A stretch of 64,000 nucleotides of DNA from Blasia pusilla (GCA_050084515.1 CM114275.1:5456001-5520000), one strand, 5' to 3'. Counted from the stretch's first letter, positions 18,513 through 29,700 are shown. Translations and numbers: made by a program. The notes: generated from the sequence alone by a model not told the origin.

Positions 18513-21500
18513 TCAGGCCCTGCTGGGAGCTTGGATGCTTGCACAATCTCTTGAACATTTGGCCTGTTTTACGGGTCTTCTTTGGGTCCAGGTTTTCCCA
18601 ATCACCTCTTTAGGATAGCGATGGGAGTCCATTGTCTCCAGCTGCCTCCGCCATTTCAACTTGGCGATGTCACGTCTATCCTCCAAGGGTTCCACACCTA
18701 GTTCTGATCTCACACCAACGCGGGCTGTTCGTGATGAAGTTGACATCATACCCCGAAACGCCTTCAGCTGCACAGCTTCAAGCCTATCCCTTTGTTTGGT
18801 GTTGGCATCCCACACTGCTGCCCCGTATTCCAGCGAGGGACGAATGGTATGCAAAATGACACAGCGCTTTACTTCTGATGTGATGTCCCGGCACTGTAGG
18901 AATCTGGACAGACCGTTCACCTTCTTGTGGCCTTTCTCAGTAGTCTTCTTAATGTGTGCATCCCACATGCAATCTTCCGAGAATTCTATGCCCAGATAGG
19001 TGTAGGTAGCCACACGGGGGATCTCTTGGTCACCCCAGTACCACTGTTGGTCTTGGTCCTCCTCCTTGCCATTGAAAATCATCACACCGCACTTCAGTAC
19101 ATTTGCCTCCATGCCCCACATGTCACACCAGATTTTGGTCAGGGAGATCATCTCTTGGAGTTTCTCTCCTGTTTCCTCGAGGCCACCAAAGTCATCAGCA
19201 AACATCAGGGCAACAATAGAGCTGTTGCCCACCCGTATGCCTAGTCCACTATCCTCCATTTCTTCCAATAGGGAATTCACGAAAATGTTGAAGAGGGTGG
19301 GGGAGAGCGGGCATCCTTGAGCCACTCCTTGCTTGATGTCGAATGTCCCACTCTTTTGGCCATTCACCAGAACTCTACTCCTTGTGTTCTGGTACATCTT
19401 CTCCACCACCCTCCACATTTTCCCTCTCAGCCCCGCCTTCCACAGGCTATAAGAAAGCCCGTCACGCCATACAGTGTCATATGCCTTCTTGAGGTCCAAG
19501 AAGAAGCAATAGGTGGGTTTCCCCTCTTTTTTCCTACCCTGGATGATCTGACTGAAGGTGAAGATGTGGTCCACGCATCCTCGGGCTTGCCGGAAGCCAG
19601 CCTGGCCTTCCTTGATGACAGAATTCTCCTCCAGGTGCACAGAGATCCGATTGTTGAGTATACGGCAAAGGAGCTTCCCGACTACACTCAGCAATGTAAT
19701 ACCCCTGTAGTTTCCAGGGTCTTCTCGCTCACCCTTCTTGAAGAGGTTCACGATGACTCCCATCCGCCATCTTTGTGGGATGACTTCTGCCCGCCAGACC
19801 AGGTTGAAGAGACTCACTAGAGAACGAGCCATAGCAGCATCGCCATACTTCAACAGCTCATTCACAAGCTCATCACCACCGCCTGCTTTGTGGTTCACAA
19901 GTTCTTTGATCGCTGCTCCCACCTCAGCCAGGGAGAACCAATCATTATATGCGTTGCCCAGCTCAACCTCATCATCTGCCTTCTCCCGTTGTATCTTTAC
20001 AAAATCCTCCACCACCCTCTCGAAGTTCTGCTCTTCAAGGGATGTCCGAGCGGGCTTCCTGCCTAACTCCTTGTAATGGCCTTCCAACACATGTCGGATC
20101 TGTTTAGCTGTGGTCACCATTCCACCGTCTTTTCTCTTCAAGGCCTTTACGTCGTTTCTGTCCCTGGCCTTGCTCAATTTCTGCACTTCCATCCAGAACT
20201 TTTTCTGATTCTCAGTGAAATTCTCATTGATGGATGAGTATGTGGCTTGGTTCATTTTCTTCTTGTGCATGCGCACGAGAAGACGGGTTTCCTTGCGTAG
20301 GGCCACATACTCTGCCCACAAGGATGCATCGTCCCTCGCTTTGGCACTTGTGACATACGCTTCCCTTCGTTTGGCAATGGCTGCCTTGAGTTCCAAGGAC
20401 CACCAGTTGACGGCTCTGCCGCATATTATCAATTTCCTGCCGACAGCAATCTCGGCGGCATCTGTCACTCCACGCTCCCACCATGCCAGCACCATGTCCA
20501 CAGTTGTTCTTGTGAACCCAAAGGTCTTGACGGTAGATTCAATGAAAGTGTCAAATGCCAAGAGATTTTCTTCCAGCTTGCCAATGTACACCTTCTTGTT
20601 GCCCTCATCTTGGAAGTCCTCTATCCTCCATTTCTTGATCACCCTCTTCACTGGTTTGGTCGAGCATTTTAGCCTTTGCTGCAACTCTGTCCAGACCAAT
20701 GAATGATCTGATCTTCCAATGTCTGTCGCATCCACTGTGATCTTCCCACTGCGTGTGTAGAGTTCCTCATCCACAGCTATGTAGTCCACAATGGAGCTCT
20801 CATTCTCCTTGAAGTTGACCCTAGTCCAAGCCGGGGATCCCACCTTATGCCTATCATTAAGTGCCATCAGTTGAAGTTCCCTCAACATCGTGATCAGCCG
20901 TGTGCCATTGCCATTCACTCTCACATCTCCAAACATCCCGATCTCCGCTTGGGGATCGGTGCCTTGCCCCACCCAGCTGTTGAAGTCTCCCAGCAAGACT
21001 ATGTTCCCCTTTGTCTGGAACCCAAGGCAATCAGTTTTCACACTATCAAACGCTGCCTCTGTTACAGCAGCAGATTCACTGTTTGTAGGCATGTAAATAC
21101 ACCCGATATACATATCCCGCGAGTTGCACTCAGCTCGGACTTTGACCCATATGCTGTGTTCATACTCGAGCCCTGTGCTGATGATCTCACACCTGTCCAC
21201 CATGAAGTCTCTGATGAAGAACCCGACACCCTTCATACCTCTGTTGTTGTTCGCCTGGGTGCTGCACATCTTTCCAAACCATGCATAGTGTGGTACATGG
21301 GGTATCTCCATTAACTTGGTTTCCCAAGTTTCCTGACCCCCGCATATATGTATTTGATTTTTCAGCAAAACTTCAGCAACCTCCAGCTGCTTCATTGCAT
21401 GGGTCAGTCCACAGAAGTTCCAGGTACCCAAACGGAGACCTGTCACTAAGTGGGTTGGGGATCGGCGGGCACGCTTTTGGCGTCGGTGTGGCTGCTTGCG

Positions 21501-21806
21501 ACATGGAACCTCTTCATGTGCAGGCTCTTCATCGCTGGTCCCTTGGAGAACACTAAAGACATTAGGTGTGTAGATCACCAGCGGTTTTGTGGAGATGGGC
21601 CTTTCCTTCAAGCTGGAACCACCCTCGACTACCATAGCCCTCCAGTTGTAGGCACGTCTCAGATCTTGAGACACCTGGTTTTTGTGGCAAGCCAAGTATT
21701 GGCCTCCTCTGCCCTTGATAGACGCCTTGAAGATACATTGATTGCCGTTCATCATCCGAGTAACCCCAGCAGTAGCCAGGAATTCAAAGCCCAAAGCTGC
21801 GCACAT
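18513..21806 (-). CDS. LINE endonuclease/reverse transcriptase (ORF2)
   Basis: 1097 codons uninterrupted from ATG 21806. Residues 1-120 form a basic N-terminal extension of unknown role. Residues about 125-375 are an exonuclease-endonuclease-phosphatase (APE-like) domain with its residues visible: N130 (GTWNFCG), E159 (CGGQETW), D274/N276 (LLGDFNSWVG), D341 (IVDYIAV) and D367/H368 (GRSDHSLVW). The reverse transcriptase spans about 685-960: NYRGITLLSVVGKLLC, GQAGFRQARGCVDHI, FFLDLKKAYDTVW (D771), GVAQGCPLSPTLFNIF, MFADDFGGL (D871, D872). The protein nicks DNA and primes cDNA at the nick. All catalytic residues are intact, but the frame is cut short at 18513 relative to the C-terminal domain that follows. 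Confidence 0.92.
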   Translation of the reverse strand: MCAALGFEFLATAGVTRMMNGNQCIFKASIKGRGGQYLACHKNQVSQDLRRAYNWRAMVVEGGSSLKERPISTKPLVIYTPNVFSVLQGTSDEEPAHEEVPCRKQPHRRQKRARRSPTHLVTGLRLGTWNFCGLTHAMKQLEVAEVLLKNQIHICGGQETWETKLMEIPHVPHYAWFGKMCSTQANNNRGMKGVGFFIRDFMVDRCEIISTGLEYEHSIWVKVRAECNSRDMYIGCIYMPTNSESAAVTEAAFDSVKTDCLGFQTKGNIVLLGDFNSWVGQGTDPQAEIGMFGDVRVNGNGTRLITMLRELQLMALNDRHKVGSPAWTRVNFKENESSIVDYIAVDEELYTRSGKITVDATDIGRSDHSLVWTELQQRLKCSTKPVKRVIKKWRIEDFQDEGNKKVYIGKLEENLLAFDTFIESTVKTFGFTRTTVDMVLAWWERGVTDAAEIAVGRKLIICGRAVNWWSLELKAAIAKRREAYVTSAKARDDASLWAEYVALRKETRLLVRMHKKKMNQATYSSINENFTENQKKFWMEVQKLSKARDRNDVKALKRKDGGMVTTAKQIRHVLEGHYKELGRKPARTSLEEQNFERVVEDFVKIQREKADDEVELGNAYNDWFSLAEVGAAIKELVNHKAGGGDELVNELLKYGDAAMARSLVSLFNLVWRAEVIPQRWRMGVIVNLFKKGEREDPGNYRGITLLSVVGKLLCRILNNRISVHLEENSVIKEGQAGFRQARGCVDHIFTFSQIIQGRKKEGKPTYCFFLDLKKAYDTVWRDGLSYSLWKAGLRGKMWRVVEKMYQNTRSRVLVNGQKSGTFDIKQGVAQGCPLSPTLFNIFVNSLLEEMEDSGLGIRVGNSSIVALMFADDFGGLEETGEKLQEMISLTKIWCDMWGMEANVLKCGVMIFNGKEEDQDQQWYWGDQEIPRVATYTYLGIEFSEDCMWDAHIKKTTEKGHKKVNGLSRFLQCRDITSEVKRCVILHTIRPSLEYGAAVWDANTKQRDRLEAVQLKAFRGMMSTSSRTARVGVRSELGVEPLEDRRDIAKLKWRRQLETMDSHRYPKEVIGKTWTQRRPVKQAKCSRDCASIQAPSRA

Positions 21807-22330
21807 GATCTTAAATGAGACAAAGTCTACTGTGGGACGACTACACGAAAATGATCATGTGGAACCGTGGTCTCCTCCTGTAGACCAGATTGAACTCGCT
21901 GCCCAGGTCCGAACTCCGGGGGGCCTTTGAGCGTCTCACATAAACATGCCGGTATTCCCCACCCAGCTTGGGGATGCTGGGCTTTGGTATGCGCCTTTGA
22001 TAGGTGAACTGATACTCCTCACAAGCTTGGGAGGACGGAGATATGTTGGGCTCAAGGCCGCTGATTATATGTAGAGGTTTGGCAAACAACTGATTTAGGA
22101 TCTGGGGAGAATGTTTAAGCTCCCAGCCCGAGAGTCCAGACAGGGACTCGCTGTCCTATTTGTGCGGAGGGGCTGCCTCCAAGCGGCAGGGTGCCCAAAG
22201 AGAGCCCGCTTGTTACCCCCAGAGATCATCACTACCTGCCAAGGTGAACAGCCCTGGCATTAAGCTGCAGAGGAGGGCCCGTGAATCCAGCTTCAAAAGA
22301 AGGAGAGGTCTCCATTTCTCCAACTAAGTC
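21807..22330 (-). other. LINE 5' region
   Basis: A frame 22089-21841 encodes basic sequence (YQFTYQRRIPKPSIPKLGG, YRHVYVRRSKAPRSS) ending in a stop just before ORF2. It may be the tail of a decayed ORF1 or 5' UTR. 22344-22367 just beyond is a 10-bp-arm hairpin (ACTTGTGGCA / TGCCACAAGT). Confidence 0.45.
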
Positions 22331-22544
22331 CACTGGACACCTTACTTGTGGCACAACTGCCACAAGTCACATGGATTACATGACACACTAATCCACACCT
22401 ACCAACCAGAGGAACGACATCGCAAGCTCACTACAGGTTCCAACTACAGCAATGGGCAACTCGACAGAGAGTATTGCTATATTGCTTGCACGCGGTTCAC
22501 TCATTATAAGCTACCCAGGAGCAGTGCTAGAGAGAGAGAAGAAT

Positions 22545-23041
22545 GAATGAATGAATAGATTTATTGTCCACGGGGACCCCACAGGGCCATGGGACTTAGT
22601 TTTGACACTTAACAACAAATTTGGAGAGAGAGCAAGCACCAGCGAGGGCCTAAGGGGTCCTAAGAGCCAGGTGAGTGTCCCTGGTCTTCACACAACTATG
22701 CAAGAATTTAGCAATCTGAGTCTGATTCTGCCTAGTCATGAACGGGAAGACCCTGGGAGCTCGGTGAACAAAGAGATCCGGGAAGTCAAGCCTAATGTGA
22801 TCGTGAAAGGTGCAGTCGAAGAGGTAGTGATGTTCATCATCAACAAGCCCGAGTTGCAAAATCTACATAATCTGTCCTCTCTTTTCTTCTGTGAGAATTT
22901 TCCTTTCTCAATCTCCAGGTCAGTAGAGCCACATCTGAATCTCGCTAATGTATGACGTAACTTAGTGGGAACGGGGGCAGAGATGTAGGAGGCTTGCTGC
23001 ATGGATCTGCAGTTGTTCATGAGGGTGTGGTAGCGCCTCAT
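22545..23041 (-). pseudogene. 3' end of a second, different LINE
   Basis: The - strand encodes YHTLMNNCRSMQQASYISA, RHTLARFRCGSTDLEIEKG, DRLCRFCNSG and, after a frameshift, DDEHHYLFDCTFHDHIRLD: the C-x2-C...H-x4-C zinc motif found at LINE RT C-termini. The 3' UTR contains CAATAAA (about 22560) and a (TTCA)n-type tail at 22545-22556, as expected of a LINE 3' terminus. The sequence is distinct from the 17.8-21.8 kb LINE. 5'-truncated at about 23041. Confidence 0.75.
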
Positions 23042-23129
23042 TCTTTCACCATTTTTGTGAGAGGAATTCCCCCTGCTTTCCCAGAGGCGCTGGTGTCGGC
23101 CCCAGTTGATGGCAATGTAATTGTTGTAA

Positions 23130-24670
23130 AGAGAGAGAGAGAGAGAGAGAGGAGCTGCATCTCTCGAGCATACGAGAGATGCAGCTCCTCTCTGCAGAAA
23201 TAAAAAGCGACGACGGGGATTCTTCCGTATCGACGGCCATGGCAGCCATGACTGCTGACCCCGTGCGACCTCTTGGACTCATCAGGGACTGAAATCCTCT
23301 ACCAAGCATGCGCATTCATGCGAATTGGGAGCGAAAAGGACAAGAGAGAATCAGGAAAATTTACACGGCTTCGTAATCGTGGTTAACGTTTGGCGTGGAG
23401 TTCAGAATATGACGGAAACTATTATATGAACAATGTCACATGAGGCCATAAGGACATCCGAAAATTCAATACCTCCGAAACAAACACAAAACATGGTATG
23501 CGCACAGGAGTCCGACTGCAATGATTTCGGACAGTAAATATACAAAGCACTCACCGTGATCAGAGATACGTGAGCAGCGGAACTGATGAAGAGATGAAAG
23601 CAACGTACTGGATCCACAACGCAACGCCAACACATAAAGATCAGCATTGAGAGCAACCCACGCACAAAAATTAAAATTCAATGCAACATCAGAAAAAAGT
23701 CACACATTTGGTAGAAGAGGAAAAAAATTTACCATCAAGAAGGTCTCAGAGCACCTGGACAATTAGAATACAAAATGAGCTTGTAAAACGGATTGAAGAA
23801 GATGAGAGTGTCGAATATCGCAGCAGCAAACCCACATAGCAAATTTAGAACAGAAAATTTCAGATTTTCGGCATTAACTCAATCTTTCAGTAACTGAAAG
23901 AGTCACTTCATGAGTATGGCAATGGGTATAGCAAACATGGGCTTCCGGAAACTCACCCATGGCAGGCAGGTGAGATTTCACCGTCTATACTACCACGGGA
24001 GAGTGCCTTTTAGGGATACAATCTTTTTTTGACAAATAGGTAATTGACATGTGTGGCTTTTTTTAACCAAAGCTCCTTTGAAACCAATGAACTTTGTCTC
24101 CTTGGGTTCTCTTTCACCACCCGTGGAGAGCACCGGCTAGTCTCCACTAAGTCCACACTAGGCTTAATCAAGGCGAAGACGACGTGTCAAGAAACAAAGG
24201 CCCTAAGATGAAATGAACCATGCTGCTCCTCATAGCTAACAACTTCCCTCCCCTCGTCATCACTTCCGCTCCTCACGTATCTCTAATCTTGTAATTTTAT
24301 TGTCCGAAATCATTGGAGTCGGACATCCTGTGCGCATACCATGTTTTGTGTTTGTTTCCGAGTTATTGAATATCCGGATGTCCTCATGGTCTCATGTGAC
24401 ATTGTTCATATAATAGTTGCCTTCGTATTCTAAACTCCACACCAAACGTTAACCACGATTACGAAACCACGTGAATTTTCCTGATTTTCTCTTCTCCTTT
24501 TCGCTCCTCGATCGCACGAATGCGCATGCTTGGAACATGATTTCAGTCCCTGATGAGTCCAAGAGGGCGCGCGGGGTCAGGAATCATGGCTTCCACGACC
24601 GTCGATACGGAAGAAACCCCGTCGTCATTTTTGCTATGAGAGATGCAGCTCCTCTCTCTCTCTCTGTGGC
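23130..24670. mobile_element. Foldback element with ~430-bp inverted arms
   Basis: Left arm about 23140-23590 and right arm about 24255-24670 are inverted copies with high similarity throughout. Paired blocks include CATACCATGTTTTGTGTTTG, GTGACATTGTTCATATAATAG, AACGTTAACCACGATTACGA, GCGCATGCTTGG and CGTCGATACGGAAGAA. The spacer of about 660 bp has no transposase. Each outer end runs into a GA/CT repeat (23130-23150 and 24651-24665). Long arms without coding capacity fit a foldback or MULE-derived non-autonomous element. Target duplications were not identified. Confidence 0.8.
23147..23192. repeat. 20-bp-arm palindrome at the outer end of the left arm
   Basis: Arms 23147-23166 and 23173-23192, perfect, 6-nt loop. 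The right arm of the element has only one copy of this sequence (GAGAGATGCAGCTCCTCTC near 24638-24656), so the left end has gained an extra inverted copy. Confidence 0.9.
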
Positions 24671-25199
24671 TGGTATGGAGTTCATCTCCTTTGCTCTTTT
24701 TCCCGGTGCTTTGGACTGCTCATATGATGCACATTTGACTTTCCACGGCTGTGCTTTTCGATCACATTCTTTTGCCCTTCTCATTGGCCTTGGCCACTTT
24801 CCAAGTGTTTATTCACTTTCTCGGTTGTGCTCCCGTGGCCTCTACACATGTGTAGGTTGATTCGTGGCCCCACTACTCCCTCGTCTGCCTTTTCCCTCCC
24901 TTCGACCTCGCTGCCTCTCCCCTCATCTCTTCAGCTACCTATATTGGCCTTTGCTTATGGATCCATCCCTCAATGTAACATGCCCCGTATTGCACCAACC
25001 TTATGTGTGATGCGCTTTATGGATGGAAGATCACTGCAAAGGTAATTTTTCCCCTTGCAGTTTTTTCTATCTTAACTTGTGAAGATCCATAATGAAGTTT
25101 GCAAACACTTGCCCACTGAAAGTAGACTCCTCTACCTCTACTACGTTTTCCTAGTTAGACGTCTTGAACTCTCGCTGCTGCAAGATGAGAAGCCTATTT
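24671..25199. other. Unassigned sequence
   Basis: Unique-looking sequence with one long open frame on + (24471-24860, partly inside the foldback arm) that has no recognisable domain. Confidence 0.3.
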
Positions 25200-25394
25200 T
25201 TATGTCGCAAGAAAGATTGGATCCGCCTCTGCAAGATTTGTCCTTGTGGAGGTGGAAACTCTTGCAGCTGGAGGGCGAGAAACGCAACTCACAATTTCAA
25301 GGAAGATTGATTCTCGTTCTCGAAGATGGATTCCACGAGCGGTGCCCAGAGACTTTGTCAATTCACATCTGAAACACAAATATCCCCATTCTTC
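25200..25394 (-). repeat. Dispersed repeat family, copy 2
   Basis: Inverted copy of 17540-17725. The open frame on the - strand reads EEWGYLCFRCELTKSLGTA then RGIHLRERESIFLEIVSC. It may derive from a transposon or from an old gene family; the function is unknown. Confidence 0.75.
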
Positions 25395-26340
25395 AACACA
25401 CATGCACTGCCCCTATGTCCACCATACCCATCTGAAAAAGCTCTTTGTCATAGCAAATGTGAGCATTAGGTCCAAAATCGAGAAACAAACCTTTACTCAA
25501 CAACTAACACCCATTTAGAGTTATTCGCATGTGCAACATGCTCAACAATGGCTACAACCTCCTAGTGAAATCTCTTGATGAATTTCTTCTTCATCTTGGA
25601 GTTCTTATTTTTGGGACACCGAGGAGACAGAACTTTCTAGGTTTTGTTCTTATGTAATGAACTGAATTCCTCTGGTATAGGTCCCTTGCACTCTTACGCA
25701 TGTCTCAAAAGTGCCTCAAGGAGACTGATGGGATCCTTAGTCTCAAGCATGTTGGACATATAATATTCACCAACGCTGCAATCCATGTAATTAAGTAGCT
25801 CCTTCTCTGCTAGCTTCTACATAGAATGCTGCCTTATCAAGACCCCATAAAACTCTGGTTGACTTCAAATTCTACATGATCCTCTGTATATATTCTCATC
25901 TTCCTCCCACTCTTGAGATGTATCTTGGGATGCAATGTCTTGCATGGTTTTCTTCAAGTTGCATGAGTTGAAGGGCAAAGAAGAAGGCATGCAATTTTGG
26001 CCGAAGCAAATCTTCATCAAGTATTCATGAACCTACTTCCTAGAGAATAAGCAGAGGCTATGACTTCTAATGACGTCCATATTCCAGCTAATATAAATAT
26101 GCTTCACATACTTCTATTATTGTATGTTTTTTACTTGGTATTTAAATTTTCTTGAATTATTTCTAAAAAATTTTGTCTCATAGGCCTTTCATGGAATTTC
26201 CTCAAGTTGGAGCTATTCTAAACTCCAGGATTGTGATCAAACCATCTTTTACCCATGTTTAATATATGTCTAATATATGATATATTTTTTTAATTGTGTT
26301 GCAGTCTTCTGACCGCCACCAACCCTCCACAAGTGTTGCA
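25395..26340. other. Unassigned, probably decayed retroelement
   Basis: The - strand of 25540-25990 gives short retroelement-like pieces (LSPRCPKNKNSKMKKKFIK region near 25590) but all frames are broken. No motif is decisive. Confidence 0.25.
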
Positions 26341-27882
26341 CATGCTTCTAGAGTCCCCAACGAGCGCCAAAGGGGAAGACATGCTTATTTGGCCAAAGTA
26401 TAGATATCGAACATGTTGATGGTTATTTCAACAGGAGTGATGCAGATTAAGACAATCATACATGCCGGACAGAAGTGAATGAGGATTGTGTACATGCCTC
26501 GATTCCAAACATAGGATCTAGAAGGGTTGTGAACTTGAAAAATTTACTCAACATTGCACGTATCCCAGACTTTGAGGAGAAGCATATTCGAATCCTTCGG
26601 TTGGGAGATCGTATTGATAGTACGACTGGCCGTTTTACTATTGGACTTATGAATGACGTTTGCCCAAGTTGCAATGCTTTACATTGGAAGTGTGACAGAG
26701 TTAAGTATACTAGGTTTACAAGCTCACCTTTTGGCATGTGTTGTCAGCATGGTAAGATTAATCTTCCATATTTGGCGGCTTCACCTTCTATACATCAGAA
26801 TTAATTTATGGGATGAGTTCAAATAGTTTTCATTTTTTTTTGGAATGCACGTGCCAATAAAAATGCTCTTCAATTGACATCCAATGGGGCACATATTACA
26901 CAACAACAAGGTGGTACATGAAACTTCAGGATTCGAGGTGGTGTTTATCATTCTACTAGACCTCTTCATGTAAAGATTTATGCACTTCCACAATTTATGC
27001 AAATCTATATTCATGATGATGCGCATTACATGGAATATAGAAGAAGGATTATGAATACATATAATTGTGATCAGTTGAGGCCAAAGATCTTAAGGGAATT
27101 ACAAGATATGCTATATGCCCATAATCCATATGTAGCTCTATTTCGAAAGATGGCTATTGACCCATGTAACTCTTACATCCATATTGTTTTTAAGGGTAGT
27201 AAGCGAGGTCTTGATGCAAAACGATACACCTTGCCTGCTGCTTCACAGGTTGTTGCTATCTTGCCAAGAGATGGGAGTGAGCCTGTACAAGGAGGTAATA
27301 TTGTTGTTCTTTTACATGGAGAAGGGATTCCTCGCCTATTAGACTTGAATGAAGCCCATTGCACTTTGTTTTGATATTTGTCTATGGTGAAGCAATTTGG
27401 CATCTTGGGATACCTTAGCAAGTGCAAGAAGGTATAAGAGGTGATCAGATGATAAGAGGGCATCTTGTGATGGACGGATGAGGATTGAATGAAGATGATA
27501 ATTTGCGAGAGGGAATTGAAGAGGACCAGATTGAAGGTGGAGCTGATACTCATGAGGCAAGTTCAAAGACAATAACAACTTTACAATTTGCTTCATTCCG
27601 ACTTCAAATGCGAGCTAATGCTATGGATAATAATCGGTTGTTGCAGTTTAGTCGCCTTACTTAAGAATATATGGTGGATATGTATGCAACTCTTGAAATG
27701 CAAAGACTAACTTGGATACGACTAAATCAAAAGGAGTTGAGAGTTGATTTATACCAAGGTGTCAAAGATGCCATGACTAGGCATGATGGTAATGGTCATA
27801 GCGTAGGAAGACAAATTATCTTACCTTCTTCTTTCATTGGAGGACCGTCACATGCATCAGTTGTATCATGATGCTATGTCAT
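26341..27882 (+). pseudogene. Helitron replicase-helicase, N-terminal half
   Basis: Homologous to the Helitron-like N domain. A Cys-His motif reads CPSCNALHWKCDRV...GMCCQHGKINLPYL (26655-26780); then GGVYHSTRPLHVKIYALPQF, MQIYIHDDAHYMEYRRRI, LRELQDMLYAHNPYVALFRK (26997-27150), AKRYTLPAASQVVAILP and NIVVLLHGEGIPRLLDLNEA. 27500-27875 reads FRLQMRANAMDNNRLLQFSR, YMVDMYATLEMQRLTWIRLN and GRQIILPSSFIGGPSHA. Homology stops at about 27880, just before the HUH endonuclease motif expected next. Frameshifts and stops throughout; inactive. Confidence 0.88.
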
Positions 27883-27978
27883 AGGACCTGGGACCAATCT
27901 GTTACTATGATCTAGTTCTTGGCATGCAAAAATGCATGCCAAGAACTAGATCATAGTAACAGATTGGTCCCAGGTCCT
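27883..27978. repeat. 46-bp-arm perfect palindrome at the Helitron breakpoint
   Basis: Arms 27883-27928 and 27933-27978 are perfect reverse complements around a 4-nt loop (AAAA). No Helitron coding homology is visible inside it, and the sequence to its right is unrelated to the replicase. Perfect pairing across 46 bp implies recent origin or assembly artefact. Confidence 0.95.
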
Positions 27979-29700
27979 CGGCCTCCAAGTAACATACCCA
28001 TGACCAAACCTAACACACACAAGAGCCCCAAATGGCAAAAATTTTGACTATCTGATTTGTTGGTGAGTTGTAGGTCCATCCACAAATTGACTCAAACAAC
28101 ATGGGAAGCGACGTAAAGTCACTAAAGCCAAACACATGACATTTTAATACAAATAGTGAATGAGCCACAAGAAATTGGAAGATGAGCTTACCTAAACGTC
28201 CAAAAAGTTCAGAGACCCTTCGTAATCCATGTCCACCGTCCACGTTCAAGCGCTCCATGCACTCTGCAGCTGCCACATTCCCTTGCCACTTTTTAGACAT
28301 GAACTTACTACCACTCTTTGCATAATACCTATGCAAAGAGTGGTGCACAGTACCTATCATACATTATAGGTTGTCAATAAATGATTGTTGCTACGTTAGA
28401 GGTTTTCTATCGACTGTTATGACATAAATGCTAATCTAACCACAAGAGTTTGCATGCTAAGAACTCAAACTTTTGCTACTCGTTGGTGTAATAAATCGGT
28501 CATACTTATTTAATTCGCACCATGGCATTTGAGATTGTGACCATGGTGGTTGAGGATATTGTTGTGATGGTCTAGTGGTATGTGATGGAATCCCCTCCAT
28601 TGCCTTCAGAGAACTCTCGAACATTAATTTAGCATCAGCAAGCACAACTGATTGGTAGGAAATGTTTTACATGGATCCACAAGAATTTTTTTCTAATTAT
28701 TCAAAGGTTACCTTTTCTTCTTGAGTCTTCCAATCTTCCAGATAGCGGTCAATATCAGCAAACGGGCTAAAGTTAGGACTGTTGGATTGGCTTTCTTGAT
28801 TGAGACAAAGCTCACTAACAATATTGGATTGCCATGCTCTCCCCTTCAATGGTGCACTCCGCCTTGGGAGAAGAGTAGGGTCGGATCTTTTGAAATCCCT
28901 ACGTTTCTTCATACGTTGTTGTGTAGCACACCATTCAACCAATGCAACACAATTCATCAATATAATGAACTTCAAACAATAAACTAGTCATGGAAGCCCT
29001 CGAAATCATATAACGAGACCTTCAAGTAAATGGAGAGTGCATCAACCTATTAACTTATTATATTGCACTAGATCCTATCAAGCATGTAACTTGTAAAGCC
29101 CCAAAATTGCATACAAGAGACAACAACAATGCAAAATAAAATTTATGAGAGAGAAAAGAAGTGTCTTACAGATCCTTCAATCCACCAAACAACTTTTCTT
29201 CAATTGCATTTATTTTCCCGATCCTACGATTTCTTTCTTCTTCGTAAGGATTAGGGGATGTCTCTAATGCCGCCGAAGCATGATGATCAGAATCTGATAA
29301 TGAACATTGGTCGTGAGCACGTCACCTACACTATCCACAGATGCATCATGATTGAATTCCCACCTTCCAGCACTCATGTCATCCAAATTGAGGATAATAA
29401 CCCTTCTCCTATGATTGGGAGAATACTTGTGTCAGTCTATGAATGATTCAACTACCTTAGTGAGCCTTTCTATAAAATTTCCAACTAATCATATCCATAT
29501 ATCCACTACCATTATCTCACATGTCCGTGACAACTGAGGAGGTGCAAGGTAGTTCCAACATATGCACTTCCACTCGATGATAAAGAAATCACTAATATCC
29601 TAACAACATCACTATCATGAAACCGCCAAACTTACATGACAAGACTCTACTAGGCATCATATAAATGAGTTAGGTCCTTCCTGAAAAAAATACGCATCGC
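27979..29700 (-). other. Transposon-like sequence between Helitron and CACTA relics
   Basis: Open pieces on - include KSGSKFMSKKWQGNVAAAEC then RVSELFGRLG followed by a GT donor-like site (28330-28200), KLMFESSLKAMEGIPSHTTR (28620) and RSAPLKGRAWQSNIVSEL (28850). The segment near 28230-28290 resembles 33190-33260. It may be part of the CACTA element downstream of its transposase, but no family was recognised. A 14-bp-arm palindrome lies at 28310-28344 (7-nt loop). Confidence 0.35.
28310..28344. repeat. 14-bp-arm palindrome
   Basis: Arms 28310-28323 and 28331-28344 are perfect with a 7-nt loop. It interrupts the upstream end of the - strand open frame in this region. Confidence 0.85.

Larger units (their letters stand above)
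17750..22330 (-). mobile_element. LINE (APE-type non-LTR retrotransposon), nearly complete
   Basis: On the - strand the order is a 5' region (about 22330-21807), a long endonuclease-RT ORF (21806-18513), a frameshifted C-terminal zinc-binding domain (18344-17841) and a 3' region with a 76-bp tandem repeat. There are no LTRs. A mutated fragment of the same family occurs at 15310-15782. Exact ends and target-site duplications were not found. Confidence 0.85.

Noticed and set aside
18632-21818. Many 60-170 codon ORFs on the + strand across 18.6-21.8 kb
   Set aside because: Antisense shadows of the 1097-codon LINE ORF; no domain of their own.
27883-27978. Helitron 3' terminal hairpin
   Set aside because: The arm length of 46 bp is far above the usual ~10 bp, no CTRR end was seen, and it follows only the N-terminal half of the replicase.
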